A stretch of DNA of 64,000 nt from JAHQVI01 sp050330195 (lineage in GTDB: Bacteria; Pseudomonadota; Alphaproteobacteria; Rhizobiales; Rhodomicrobiaceae). The stretch's first letter is position 1; each line of letters begins with the position of its first letter. Below the pieces are notes generated by a model, which made no database searches, had not been told where the DNA came from, and was given only the letters and a program-made list of their open reading frames with translations. The stretch is taken from NCBI GenBank assembly GCA_050330195.1, contig JBHJOB010000073.1:1-64000 (forward strand), read 5' to 3'. Both the position numbers and the translations under genes were made by a program. Positions 41,898 to 51,031 of this stretch are shown piece by piece.

Positions 41898-42853
41898 CAC
41901 ACACTAAACTTCGTCATTCGGTACATCACAAAATTACCGATGATCATCCATCCGACCGCTGCCCCGAGAGACGGCATGATGTACCATTCGTCCCACACGT
42001 CTCCGTAATATCCCGGCGCGATCAGCAAGAGCACGCCGAACAGCGCAACGGGCAGAATGCTGAGGAACATCGCCGAATACCGTCCCTCCGCCGACAGCGC
42101 TTTTGCCTTGCGCCGTAGCTTGAACCGGCCACGGACGACCTTGGCAAGATTGGTGAGGATCTCCGCCAGATTGCCGCCCATCTTGGCCTGAATGGATACG
42201 GCGAGCACGAGAAGCGACAGATCCGGCTGCCCGACGCGCGTGCGCAGATTGACCATGGAGGTTTCCAGGTCGAGCCCGTAGGTCAGCTCCGAGCCGGTGA
42301 TCGCGAACTCCCCGCCAAGCGGATCGGCGATCTGGCTGCCGACCGTGGAAATGGCGATGGGAATGGAATGTCCGGCTCGAAGGCCGCGCACGATGATGTC
42401 GATCGCGTCGGGAAGCTGCTCCTCGAACTTGCGCTGGCGCGACACCCGCATGGAGCGCAGCACCAGAACAGGTATGCCGATGCCAACGGCCAGCGCGCCG
42501 GCGGCAGAAATGAGTTGGCTGCCCTGAATGATGGAGATGACGAAATATGCGCCCGCGGTGACGAAGGCCATCGCGAACAGCACGCCCTGAACGCCGACCG
42601 TCACCCCCGATTGCAGGATGAGCTGATTGAGCGAGATGAGCGGCAGCGAATAATGCCCTTCCGAGGAAAGGCTGCGCCCGCGCAGGACGCGCATGAGTTC
42701 CTGCTGGTTTGCGTCCACCGTGCCCAGTTCGCCCAGACGGCGGCTGACACTCCTGCGCTGGGCACGCCGCGCGGAAATGACGAGAAAGCCCGCGGTGACG
42801 GCGAGCAGAACGGCGACGAAAACCAGAAGCGGGACGAGTTGACCGAGATTCAT
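41897..42853 (-). CDS. tadB: Tad pilus inner-membrane platform protein TadB
   Basis: A 318-aa GspF-type protein with an N-terminal helix (VPLLVFVAVLLAVTAGFLVISA), the T2SSF core (LPDAIDIIVRGLRAGHSIPIAIS; GNLAEILTNLAKVVRGR) and C-terminal helices. It forms the membrane platform of the Tad machine with TadC. It overlaps cpaF by one base and tadC by one base, so the three genes are translationally coupled. Confidence 0.9.
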   Translation of the reverse strand: MNLGQLVPLLVFVAVLLAVTAGFLVISARRAQRRSVSRRLGELGTVDANQQELMRVLRGRSLSSEGHYSLPLISLNQLILQSGVTVGVQGVLFAMAFVTAGAYFVISIIQGSQLISAAGALAVGIGIPVLVLRSMRVSRQRKFEEQLPDAIDIIVRGLRAGHSIPIAISTVGSQIADPLGGEFAITGSELTYGLDLETSMVNLRTRVGQPDLSLLVLAVSIQAKMGGNLAEILTNLAKVVRGRFKLRRKAKALSAEGRYSAMFLSILPVALFGVLLLIAPGYYGDVWDEWYIMPSLGAAVGWMIIGNFVMYRMTKFSV

Positions 42854-44256
42854 TATGACGCCCCCGGTTCAAAGAAATCGGGCGGAAAGGCGTATCCCCT
42901 GATCTGGAGTTCCTGCATGAAGTTCGGCCGCAGTCCGGTCGCACGGAACTCGCCGCGAACCTGGCCTTCTTTCGTGGTCCCGGCGCGGATGAACTTGAAG
43001 ATCTCCTGCATCTGGATGACGTCGCGCTCCATGCCGACGATTTCCGTCAAGCTCACGATGCGGCGGCGCCCGTCGCTGAAACGCTGAAGCTGAACGATCA
43101 GCGTAATGGCCGAGGCGATCTGTGTACGGATGCTCCCTTCCGTCATGTTCATGCCAGTCATGCCGACCATCTGCGTCATGCGGGCAAGCGCATCGCGCGG
43201 ATTGTTGGCATGGATGGTCGTCATCGAGCCTTCATGGCCGGTATTCATGGCCTGAAGCATGTCGAAAGCTTCCTCGCCGCGCACCTCGCCGATGATGATG
43301 CGGTCAGGCCGCATGCGCAGCGCATTCTTGACGAGTTCGCGTTGCCGGATCTCGCCGCGTCCCTCGATATTGGGCGGGCGCGTTTCCAGACGGCCGACAT
43401 GCGGCTGCTGCAAGCGCAACTCCGCGGCGTCTTCGATGCTGATCAGCCGTTCCTTGTGGGAAATCGCGTTGGACAGTGCGTTGAGCAGCGTCGTCTTGCC
43501 GCTACCGGTGCCGCCGGAAACAAGCAGCGTCAGCCGTGCCGAGACGGCGGCATTCAGCAGGTCGGCCATCTTCTGCGTGAGGCTGCCGACGGAGACGAGG
43601 CCTTCCAGATCATAGGCCTGTTCGGCGAATTTGCGGATCGAGACCAGCGGTCCATCAACGGCGATCGGCCGCACCGCGACGTTGATGCGCGAGCCGTCCG
43701 CAAGCCGCGCATCGACCATCGGCTGGCTTTCGTCCACACGCCGGCCGACCGCGCTGATGATCTTGTTGACGATGCGGAGCACATGCGCCTCATCCTTGAA
43801 GCGCACGGGAACGGTTTCGAGCTGGCCGAAGCGCTCCACGTAGACCTTTTCATGCGTATTGATGAGAATGTCGCTGACGGTCGGGTCCTTGAGCAGCGGT
43901 TCGATCGGGCCGAGGCCGGTCAGTTCATCGAGGACTTCGGTGGTGAAGTTCTCAAGCTCGCGCGCGTTGAGCAGGATGCGTTCGGCGCGGACATAATCGG
44001 CGACGATCTCGGAAATCTGCACCCGGAGTTCTTCGCGGGAAAGCCGCTCGATCATCGACAGGTTGAGATCGTCGATGAGCTTGCGATGCAGACGGACCTT
44101 GGCCTCGATCAGTTCCTGCTTGAGGAGCTTGTTTTCCTCGCTCCCAAGTTCAGCCAGCCGCCTTTCCATCGGTGCAGCAATAGGACGCGCGCCGTTTGCG
44201 GGACGGTTCACGCCACCAAATCTGTTGTTACCACCGGGTAAAAAGCGATCCGACAT
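42853..44256 (-). CDS. cpaF: Tad pilus assembly/retraction ATPase CpaF (TadA)
   Basis: A 467-aa secretion ATPase. The N-terminal helical domain (RLHRKLIDDLNLSMIERLS) is followed by the catalytic domain: Walker A SGGTGSGKTTLLNAL near residue 254, Asp box ISIEDAAELRLQQPH, Walker B IIIGEVRGEEAFDML and His box MTTIHANNPRDAL. It powers both extension and retraction of Tad pili in other alphaproteobacteria. Confidence 0.95.
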   Translation of the reverse strand: MSDRFLPGGNNRFGGVNRPANGARPIAAPMERRLAELGSEENKLLKQELIEAKVRLHRKLIDDLNLSMIERLSREELRVQISEIVADYVRAERILLNARELENFTTEVLDELTGLGPIEPLLKDPTVSDILINTHEKVYVERFGQLETVPVRFKDEAHVLRIVNKIISAVGRRVDESQPMVDARLADGSRINVAVRPIAVDGPLVSIRKFAEQAYDLEGLVSVGSLTQKMADLLNAAVSARLTLLVSGGTGSGKTTLLNALSNAISHKERLISIEDAAELRLQQPHVGRLETRPPNIEGRGEIRQRELVKNALRMRPDRIIIGEVRGEEAFDMLQAMNTGHEGSMTTIHANNPRDALARMTQMVGMTGMNMTEGSIRTQIASAITLIVQLQRFSDGRRRIVSLTEIVGMERDVIQMQEIFKFIRAGTTKEGQVRGEFRATGLRPNFMQELQIRGYAFPPDFFEPGAS

Positions 44257-44294
44257 TATCTAACACCTGAACAAGGATGAAGTACGCGGGCGCA

Positions 44295-45539
44295 TCACGC
44301 GCCATTCTTCAAGATCCGGTCCAGCGCCTTTTCGAGCTTGTTGCCACTGTGAATTTCCGAAACCGGTAGCCCGCGATTGATCGCCTCGTTGACGAGGTCG
44401 GCGCAGTCCGGGATGAAGCCGGCAAGCCAGTTGCGCAGCAGGCCTTCAGCGTCGCTCTTCTTCAGGCCGGCGCCGAACAGCTTGTTGCGGTGCTTGTTGA
44501 CGATGGCGGACACCTTGGCGTCGTCCACGGCTTTGGCGGAAATCGCGTCGAGCACATAGCGTGCGTGTCGCAAGGCGGGCACGGTGAAATTCGTGACCAC
44601 GTAGACCTGGTTCGATCCCCAGATCACATTGTCCATCCAAGGATACCAGTTCTTCGGCAGGTCGATCACGACATAGTCGAACGAACGCGACAGCAGCCCC
44701 AGCACAGCGCCGATCAGCCCCTCGCTCACCTCGAAATATTTCGCGGGCACGCGCGGCGTGGCCAAGACCGACAGCCCGGAGGAATGCCGCGTCAGCATTA
44801 CTTCCAGAAGCTGTCGGTCGAGGCGCCCCGGGGCGTTGGCCAGCTCTTCGATGCGGAAGGCTGGCGGTATGTCGAGATAGTCGGCGATGGAGCCGTCCTG
44901 AAAATTCAGATCGACAAGGCAGGTGCTCTCCATCTGCTTGTTCCTGCGGCCGAGCAGGAACGCGGTCTGGATCGCAAGCGTCGTGTTCCCGGCGCCGCCT
45001 GCCGCGGGAAAGAAGGAATAGCAGATGGCGTCCTTGTTGCGGTTCTCGACGACGGGCGTGCGGTTCAGCCGTTCGCAGGAGCGATAGATGTCCGTGAACG
45101 GACTGTCCTTCGGCAGCCAGTCGTCGATCCTGATCTGGACGAGGCGGCGTACGATCTCCTGGTCCAGATAGCTGGACAGGGCGATGATCGGCGTATCGGC
45201 GTAGCGCCCGCGCTTGATCCGCTCCAGCGCGGCCAGATCATCGGCCGAGGCAGTCTTCAGATCGACAAGCAGCACACCCGGCAAGAGTTCGGCATTGAGA
45301 AAGCTTTCCGTTTCCGAGACCCGGCCCTTAACGGTTTTCAGAATGAAATGCTTTTTCTCGGTAAAGCCATTCGACAAAAGTTCTTTCAGGTCAACATCTT
45401 CACTAATGAGAAGAACATCAACCTGCTGATCTCCACGTAGTGCGTTTGGTCTGGTCATATCATCAAGACCAGTTCCAGCCATATCGCGCTCGTCAATATA
45501 TGCTGTTTGAGCTGGCCGAAACTTTTCCATTATTGACAT
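44295..45539 (-). CDS. cpaE: Tad pilus localisation protein CpaE (TadZ)
   Basis: A 414-aa protein with an N-terminal receiver-like domain (VDVLLISEDVDLKELL...LPGVLLVDLKTASADDL...PIIALSSYLDQE) and a C-terminal MinD/ParA-like ATPase. The Walker A is atypical: FFPAAGGAGNTTLAIQ in place of KGGVGKTT, which is the usual deviation of TadZ/CpaE proteins. It places the pilus machine at its site in the cell. Confidence 0.92.
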   Translation of the reverse strand: MSIMEKFRPAQTAYIDERDMAGTGLDDMTRPNALRGDQQVDVLLISEDVDLKELLSNGFTEKKHFILKTVKGRVSETESFLNAELLPGVLLVDLKTASADDLAALERIKRGRYADTPIIALSSYLDQEIVRRLVQIRIDDWLPKDSPFTDIYRSCERLNRTPVVENRNKDAICYSFFPAAGGAGNTTLAIQTAFLLGRRNKQMESTCLVDLNFQDGSIADYLDIPPAFRIEELANAPGRLDRQLLEVMLTRHSSGLSVLATPRVPAKYFEVSEGLIGAVLGLLSRSFDYVVIDLPKNWYPWMDNVIWGSNQVYVVTNFTVPALRHARYVLDAISAKAVDDAKVSAIVNKHRNKLFGAGLKKSDAEGLLRNWLAGFIPDCADLVNEAINRGLPVSEIHSGNKLEKALDRILKNGA

Positions 45540-45612
45540 ATTAAAACTGACCCTGACATTTACGCATACATTCGTGGCTTTTTAATAGCCGGCGGAGTGT
45601 TTCTTGCCACTT

Positions 45613-45945
45613 CTAGTTTTTTATTTGGGCTCCACCGCTGGTCGCGCTGATACTTGTTGTGTTGAGGCCTGAAGGCGGGATCGACTTGTTGTTCTGATAG
45701 CGATCGACAGCGACGCGCGCCCTTTCGCCTTCAAGGTGGATGTCGGTGTTCGTGGCGTTCTCGTTCCACGGGTCCACCGTATGCGTGACCTTGTTCGTCT
45801 CGACCGCGTCCCCCGCGCCCAGTGTAAGCGTATCGCGCTGGGCGTAATACTCGTCCTCATAGCAACCGGAAAGCAGCAGGGCCGGCCCGGCGATAGCGGC
45901 AGCGGTGAGCGCGATTTTCGCGCGCCTTGCAAAGCCCGTCATCAT
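45613..45945 (-). CDS. Short CpaD-position pilus lipoprotein
   Basis: A 110-aa lipoprotein (signal peptide ending LLLSGC) in the place where cpaD normally lies, between cpaC and cpaE. After the lipobox it has ATNTDIHLEGERARVAVDRY and a Ser/Thr-rich tail, with weak likeness to the start of CpaD, which is usually about 200 aa or more. It may be a minimal CpaD or an unrelated pilotin-like protein. GGGAA lies 7 nt before the first ATG, and it overlaps the cpaC stop by 4 nt. Confidence 0.72.
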   Translation of the reverse strand: MMTGFARRAKIALTAAAIAGPALLLSGCYEDEYYAQRDTLTLGAGDAVETNKVTHTVDPWNENATNTDIHLEGERARVAVDRYQNNKSIPPSGLNTTSISATSGGAQIKN

Positions 45946-47441
45946 TGGTACGTTCCCTTCCAGCTGTTTTCGACCGGCTCTTCCGCCGTCAGTTCCAGAA
46001 TGTGCCCGGTATAATCATCCGGCTTGCCGATATTGACTTCCTCGCGCCCGGTCAGGAAATATTCCTTCTCATTGGTGGGAATGCGCTTGTCGAGTGGCGT
46101 CGCCAGCTTGCCGCCCGGTGCGCGGGGCTTCACAAGACGCGGCGTGATGATGATCACCAGGTCGGTTTCTTCCTTCTCCCATGCCGCGCTGCGCAGGAGG
46201 GCGCCAAGGATTGGCACGTCGCCGATCCACGGAAGCTGACGGGCGCTGCGAATGTGATTGGCCTGCAGCAGCCCGGCAATGGCGAAGCTCTGACCGTCGC
46301 GCAGTTCCACGGTTGTCGATGCGCGGCGGACCGTGAGGCTCGGGATCTCGGTGTTATTGATCCGAATGGAGTTGGTCGGGTCGAGGTTGCTCACTTCCGG
46401 CTCGATCTTCAGATTGATCTGGCCGTCATTGAGGACGGTCGGCGTGAAGGCGAGGCCGACACCGAATTTCTTGAACTCGACGGTTATCTGGTCGTCCTTG
46501 CTGGAGACCGGGAAGGGGAACTCGCCGCCGGCAAGGAAGCTCGCCGTATCGCCGGACAGCGCCACGAGGTTCGGTTCCGCCAGGCGGCGGGCGAGGCCGC
46601 GCTCTTCGAGGGCTTGCAGCGTGACATTGACCTGTGTGTCGCCGGAAATGATCGCGCCGATGGCGGCTCCGAAGGGCGACAGACTGCCGACAAGCGATGA
46701 ATCCGTTGCACCGAGGAAATTGTTCGACGACACCTGCGCGCCAACGCCGAGCGCTTTTGCCGCCGACCGGTTGGCCTCGATGAAGCGAACCTCCAGCATG
46801 ACCTGCTGGGGCGCGGCGACCCGCATCGCATTGGTGATCTCATCCTCGATGGAAATCTGCTTGGCAAGCGTAATGGCGTGCTGCATGGCGACCGCGTCCG
46901 GCACGACGCCGGTCAGCAGCATCCGGCCATTCACCGACTGCACGACAACGCCCTCCAGCGCGGAATTGCCCTTCATCCGCGTACGCAGGCCATCGAGATC
47001 ATGCGTCACTTCAATGTCCACGACGCCGATCATCTGCTTGCCTTCATCGAGCAGGGCAAGGCGCGTTACGCCGACCTTCTTGCCAACGATGTAGATCGAG
47101 CGGTTGGTAAGCGGCACCACGTCCGCGACTTCGGCGTTGCCGACGAGGGCTTCGCTGAACGGGACGCCGACGCGGACTGTCTCGGATCTGTGCAGCGTAA
47201 CCTGAATGTCGATCCGATCCTCGGAGGCCTGAACGTGATAGATGCCCGGCGCCGCTTTCGGCGCATCCGTATCCGCGGCGATTGCCTGGCTTGAAAGCAA
47301 CAACGATCCGAAGATCATGGTTGCGAATGCAAGAACCGTCCCCATGAAGATGGAATGGCGGCGCTTTTGGTCTCCGGAGCGGTTCTTGCCCGCCCGCTTC
47401 GCACGCTCGCCATCTGCTATTCGTGCCAGGTTCATTTTCAA
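45942..47441 (-). CDS. cpaC: Tad pilus outer-membrane secretin CpaC (RcpA)
   Basis: A 499-aa secretin with an N-terminal signal anchor (MGTVLAFATMIFGSLLLSSQAIA), an N-domain (VRVGVPFSEALVGNAEVADVVPLTNRSIYIVGKKVG), a BON-like segment, and the secretin core (ARRLAEPNLVALSGDTASFLAGGEFPFPV; VEFKKFGVGLAFTPTV). It forms the outer-membrane channel for the pilus. A shorter start two codons later is equally possible. Confidence 0.93.
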   Translation of the reverse strand: MKMNLARIADGERAKRAGKNRSGDQKRRHSIFMGTVLAFATMIFGSLLLSSQAIAADTDAPKAAPGIYHVQASEDRIDIQVTLHRSETVRVGVPFSEALVGNAEVADVVPLTNRSIYIVGKKVGVTRLALLDEGKQMIGVVDIEVTHDLDGLRTRMKGNSALEGVVVQSVNGRMLLTGVVPDAVAMQHAITLAKQISIEDEITNAMRVAAPQQVMLEVRFIEANRSAAKALGVGAQVSSNNFLGATDSSLVGSLSPFGAAIGAIISGDTQVNVTLQALEERGLARRLAEPNLVALSGDTASFLAGGEFPFPVSSKDDQITVEFKKFGVGLAFTPTVLNDGQINLKIEPEVSNLDPTNSIRINNTEIPSLTVRRASTTVELRDGQSFAIAGLLQANHIRSARQLPWIGDVPILGALLRSAAWEKEETDLVIIITPRLVKPRAPGGKLATPLDKRIPTNEKEYFLTGREEVNIGKPDDYTGHILELTAEEPVENSWKGTYQ

Positions 47442-47491
47442 GTTCCCCTAAATCCCTCATTTGCCGCTTGCGCGGCTTGTCGTTTCAAACG

Positions 47492-48427
47492 CTATTGACC
47501 CGGCGCTGCCGGGCGGACGTCCTGCCTCAGAATTTCGTGCCGCCAGCTTTGTTCTGCCCCCGGATCGTTCTCCACCTGATAATTTTCCCGGGTCGTTGAC
47601 CGCGTGACCGTAACGGTCGGGCCGCTCGGCGCTTGTGGAACGGAGGTTGTGGTTTCCGTTGGCGGCAGGGCGAGCGCCCCGGCGGCAATCAGATCCGCCG
47701 TGGAAATCTGTTTGGTATCCTGGTCGCCTTTCGTGTCGCCCACACGATTGAGCACCAGCGAGAGTTCACCAATACGCTCGCCAAGATGCAGGCGTTGCGC
47801 GTCTTCCGTGGTCACTTCAAGCGTCACCGTCTTGGCAGATGACGGATTATCCTTGCGCTGTGTGTTCTGATCCAGCGCCAGCACACGCACATTCTGCAGC
47901 AGAACCACGATCGAAGAGGCCGCACCGGCGGCTTCATTTGCTTTCCGCTGGACATGGCTCAGAAAGACATCCACCCGGTCGTCCGGTTGAATGAGGCCGG
48001 AAACCCCGGAGGATTCGCTGACACGGATCGTGGCGGCCTTCATATCCGAGTTGATCCGCGCCGAAAGCGCGCCGGACGCCCCGCCTCCGACCAGCTTGTG
48101 CTGAAGGATCGGTTCGCCTTCATAGATGGTGTGCAGCGCGGTCTGTGTCTGGTCCGCGCCGAACATGGCTTTCGTCGAGAGAAACGCGCCTCTGGGGGGC
48201 GTTTCGCCGCCCCATGGCACGAGCTTGACCGTTTCAGCGGTCAGCTTTTCGCCATAGACGAAGTCCTTGGCGGCCACGACGATGGATTGCGACGGAGCGG
48301 AGGCAACCGTCTCCGTCTTTGTAGGCGTTTGCGCGGATTGGCTGACAAGCCAGACCCGCGTAAACAAAGCGGCGGCGGTGGCGCAGACGAGCGCGATCGC
48401 TATCATGATGGCATTGCTCATGCGCAT
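47492..48427 (-). CDS. cpaB: Tad pilus assembly protein CpaB (RcpC)
   Basis: A 311-aa protein with one N-terminal membrane helix (MIAIALVCATAAALFTRVWLV) followed by an SAF domain (IVVAAKDFVYGEKLTAETVKLVPW) and the RcpC core (ATIRVSESSGVSGLIQPDDRVDVFLSH). The C-terminal tail is Thr/Pro-rich. CpaB is thought to connect the secretin to the cell wall. ATGs at 48427 and 48421 are both possible. Confidence 0.9.
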   Translation of the reverse strand: MRMSNAIMIAIALVCATAAALFTRVWLVSQSAQTPTKTETVASAPSQSIVVAAKDFVYGEKLTAETVKLVPWGGETPPRGAFLSTKAMFGADQTQTALHTIYEGEPILQHKLVGGGASGALSARINSDMKAATIRVSESSGVSGLIQPDDRVDVFLSHVQRKANEAAGAASSIVVLLQNVRVLALDQNTQRKDNPSSAKTVTLEVTTEDAQRLHLGERIGELSLVLNRVGDTKGDQDTKQISTADLIAAGALALPPTETTTSVPQAPSGPTVTVTRSTTRENYQVENDPGAEQSWRHEILRQDVRPAAPGQ

Positions 48428-48473
48428 GAAACGCCTCCGCTATTCAATTGAGGATTGGCAGGTACTAAGACAG

Positions 48474-48677
48474 TTATTCCGGTGCTGTTCCTGTCGCAGC
48501 GCCAGTCAAAGCAGTGTTGACGTTGGTGAAAATGGTATTGATCTGGCCACTCATGAGGCCAATTGTTGCCACTATGGCAGCGGTAACCAATCCGACGAGA
48601 ATGGCATATTCGACCATGGAAGCCCCGCGTTCTTCGCGGATGAAACGCTTGACAAGTGCAAAAGGTGAGATACGCAT
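48474..48677 (-). CDS. Flp-type Tad pilin
   Basis: A 67-aa prepilin. The leader MRISPFALVKRFIREERG ends in Gly, and the mature part begins ASMVEYAILVGLVTAAIVATIGL with the Glu at position 5 and Tyr at 6 that define Flp pilins. The start at 48677 has GGAG 8 nt upstream; a longer frame lacks a ribosome site. It is first in the operon. The prepilin peptidase (CpaA/TadV) that must cleave it is not in the window. Confidence 0.93.
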   Translation of the reverse strand: MRISPFALVKRFIREERGASMVEYAILVGLVTAAIVATIGLMSGQINTIFTNVNTALTGAATGTAPE

Positions 48678-48718
48678 GGGAGTTACTCCAACTGTAAACA
48701 ATTGACGCGGTTGGGTGG

Positions 48719-48758
48719 TTTGGGGAGCCTGAAGCTTCCTACGGCGGGGCTCCCCAAA
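48719..48758 (-). promoter_or_regulatory. Hairpin in the leader of the flp-cpa operon
   Basis: A perfect 11-bp inverted repeat TTTGGGGAGCC (48719-48729) / GGCTCCCCAAA (48748-48758) with an 18-nt loop lies about 40-80 nt upstream of the pilin start. The loop itself holds the palindrome GAAGCTTC. No T-run follows on either strand, so it is more likely a leader mRNA structure than a terminator. Confidence 0.6.
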
Positions 48759-48759
48759 T

Positions 48760-49914
48760 TTCGTTCAGGCATAAAACCTGCAACCCACGCCGATTAAGAA
48801 AAATTGCGTAGACATACGCAACATCGCTTGGATTGCACATCCCGCTGGCGGCACGCCAAAGTTGCTTAAAGCTTTACTCAACCAAAGTTTGCAGAGATTT
48901 TGGCTCTTCCCGTCGCCAATCCCGGCTTGGCGAGCCCTTCCGGTAATATGTAAAATTGATTGTGCTGTTTTTGGCCGTGATTCGGCCAATATTGATTCAG
49001 GCCTAGTTAAAAAGTCGAATATTAGAGATTGACGAAGTTATTCTACGTATGCGGTTTACCTTATACGTAGACATTGCTACGCAATCTTACCATCCGCAAT
49101 CGCCGCCGATGTACGGTGCTTTCCGGAATTATGCATTCATTCGATCTGTTGGCGAATCAGTTCAAGTAGAAGTGGCGGGTGGAAAGCGGTCTTCAGGCCC
49201 GAAAACCAACCTTCGGCCCTGCTGTTGCGTTTTTGGCACAGCTTTGCGGTAAATGCCTATTAACCAAGAATATGTGGGAAAAGCGGGCAAACGTCGGCAG
49301 GTAGGCGAAGCAGTTTTGGTAACTACTGAGTGACTATTAACCGTCAAGTTGATCCATGTCAATTTGGGATTCACCGTCTCTGTGAGAAGAGTCACAGCGC
49401 TTAACAACAACTTATCTTAAATTTATTTGAATCATCCAAATGGATGATAATATCGGCAGCGGTATTCCAGATTGCCATGCGGGATTTGGAGCGTTCCAAT
49501 ACAGGCCACACTGCCCCCTTTCCCATTCTCGTCACTTTGCCGCCGCAGCCAGCCGCGGAAATTGCACGAAAAAAGCCTTGCGCTGGATGGCGCTTCCCGT
49601 GCTACTTATTATCTTTGGTCAGTACACCACAGTCGCCAGATCAAGATCATCCCTGTTTTTGCCATTCCCGCGCAAGCGTGACTCCAGTCCTCGGCAGCAT
49701 CTCCAGTGTTTACTGGCTTCCCGCTTGCGCGGAAATGACGTCCGTTGGTGGCAGTGGTCGCCAATTGCGAGCTGAGACGCGCGCAGGACGCCGCGCTATC
49801 GTTCATCCGGTTTCATTGATTGGTAGTGCTTGCGGAACGGTTCGTCGCGCGATCTGTGCTCACGGCACTTCTGATCGCCGCTGCCATCAAGGCGCTATTG
49901 GGGAATGCGGCGCT
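48760..49914. other. Long intergenic region between flp and ptsN
   Basis: About 1.15 kb without a gene I can support. Frames at 48765-48989, 49049-49252 and 49444-49977 are open, but their translations are low in quality and one overlaps ptsN. Visible structure: an inverted repeat TTGCGTA/TACGCAA at 48804-48821, a second one CTACGTAT/ATACGTAG at 49043-49070, an AT-rich tract at about 49380-49440, and a REP-like palindrome at 49662-49738. The pilus promoter is expected in the first half. Confidence 0.55.
49662..49738. repeat. REP-like palindromic repeat
   Basis: Arms TTCCCGCGCAAGCG (49665-49678) and CGCTTGCGCGGAA (49722-49734) are near-perfect reverse complements with one extra base, separated by about 43 bp. 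They lie in the intergenic gap before ptsN and have the form of the common CATTCCCGCGCAAGCG repeat of alphaproteobacteria. Confidence 0.65.
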
Positions 49915-50379
49915 TCAAGCCGCGTGCGACGCCATCGGTTCGGTCAGCACGGCGTAAAGCGCTTCCTTCTCGCGTGACGAGCGCAGCTTCTCGACCGCTG
50001 CCGGCTCGCGCATCAGGCGCGAAATGCGTGCAAGCGCCTTGAGATGATCGGCCCCTGCGTCTTCGGGCGCAAGCAGAAGGAACACAAGATCGACCGGCTC
50101 CTCGTCGATCGCGTCGAAATCGATCGGATCTTCCAGCCGCGCGAACAGCCCGACAATATGGCTGAGCGCGTTCATTTTTCCATGCGGAATGGCAATCCCG
50201 TTGCCCACGCCCGTTGAGCCGAGCCTTTCCCGCTGCAGAAGGGTGTTGAATATTTCATGCTCCTCAAGACCTGTCAGCTTCGATGCCCTGACCGCAAGTT
50301 CCTGAAGAGCCTGTTTTTTATTCGCCGCCTTCAAAGCAGGAATGACGCCGTAGGGTGTGATGAGATCGCTCAGATCCAT
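49915..50379 (-). CDS. ptsN: Nitrogen PTS enzyme IIA (EIIA-Ntr)
   Basis: A 154-aa phosphotransfer protein, the typical PtsN length. The phosphorylated His is in GIAIPHGK near residue 66, preceded by LLQRERLGSTGVG. It tunes potassium, nitrogen and carbon responses through protein contacts. It lies downstream of rpoN and hpf, the usual place. The ATG at 50379 was chosen over an upstream start because GGAAGA lies before it and MDLSDLI is the standard beginning. Confidence 0.94.
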   Translation of the reverse strand: MDLSDLITPYGVIPALKAANKKQALQELAVRASKLTGLEEHEIFNTLLQRERLGSTGVGNGIAIPHGKMNALSHIVGLFARLEDPIDFDAIDEEPVDLVFLLLAPEDAGADHLKALARISRLMREPAAVEKLRSSREKEALYAVLTEPMASHAA

Positions 50380-50428
50380 AATCTTCCATACGCTCCCGTG
50401 ACCATGAGTGAGCAGCAATGATCGCAAC

Positions 50429-51031
50429 TCAGCTCTTCTGGTCTAATTGCGCTGAAACTCCGCCCGGATCGATCCAGCCGATATGGCCGTCATCTCTCCG
50501 ATAGACCACATTCAACCGGCCGTGGCTTGCATTTGTAAAAATCAGAAAGGATCGGTCCGCCAGATCCATCGCCATGACCGCGTCCCCCACCGTCAACTCA
50601 TGTATTGCCGTCTGCGCCTCGGCAACGATGGCGGGGGCAAGTTCCGTCGGTTCCGTTTCCTCTTCTTCGTTGTTTTGCTGAAGGACATAGTCCATCGCGT
50701 TGAGCATCACCGCGTCTACCTTGGCGGATGCGGCCTGGTGATGATCTCTCAAACGTCTCTTGTAGCGCCGGAGCCGCTTCTCCAGATGCGCCGTAGACTC
50801 ATCGACGCTCGGATGAGCCTCCTGTGCCTGGCCTTTCGACTGAAGGGACAGGCCCGAAGCGAGATGCACGGTGCAGGTCGTATTGAACTGACCGTGTTCC
50901 TTTTCGATGAAGATATGCGCCGAGACGCCCCGGCTATCATACTTCTCTAATATCTTTTCGACTCTTTCGGTCGCATAGTTTCGCAGGGCTGTTCCAAGAT
51001 CGATATTTTTTCCGGTAACTTGCATGGCCAT
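50429..51031 (-). CDS. hpf: Ribosome hibernation promoting factor, long form
   Basis: A 200-aa long HPF. The N-terminal ribosome-binding domain (MQVTGKNIDLGTALRNYATERVEKILEKY) is joined by a variable linker (about residues 105-140) to the C-terminal dimerisation domain (DRSFLIFTNASHGRLNVVYRRDDGHIGWIDP). It joins 70S ribosomes into inactive 100S dimers in stationary phase. It sits between rpoN and ptsN. A Met two codons in could also be the start. Confidence 0.94.
   Translation of the reverse strand: MAMQVTGKNIDLGTALRNYATERVEKILEKYDSRGVSAHIFIEKEHGQFNTTCTVHLASGLSLQSKGQAQEAHPSVDESTAHLEKRLRRYKRRLRDHHQAASAKVDAVMLNAMDYVLQQNNEEEETEPTELAPAIVAEAQTAIHELTVGDAVMAMDLADRSFLIFTNASHGRLNVVYRRDDGHIGWIDPGGVSAQLDQKS

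Noticed and set aside
48860..48900. Possible CtrA site (TTAA-N7-TTAA) before the pilus operon
   Set aside because: The best match has two mismatches, so I cannot separate it from chance in AT-rich DNA.
48765..48989. 74-codon minus-strand frame upstream of the pilin
   Set aside because: No ribosome site, and it overlaps the inverted repeat at 48804-48821; more likely part of the control region.
49444..49977. 177-codon open frame crossing the REP-like palindrome
   Set aside because: It overlaps the end of ptsN on the other strand and passes through a repeat; the translation has no recognisable structure.
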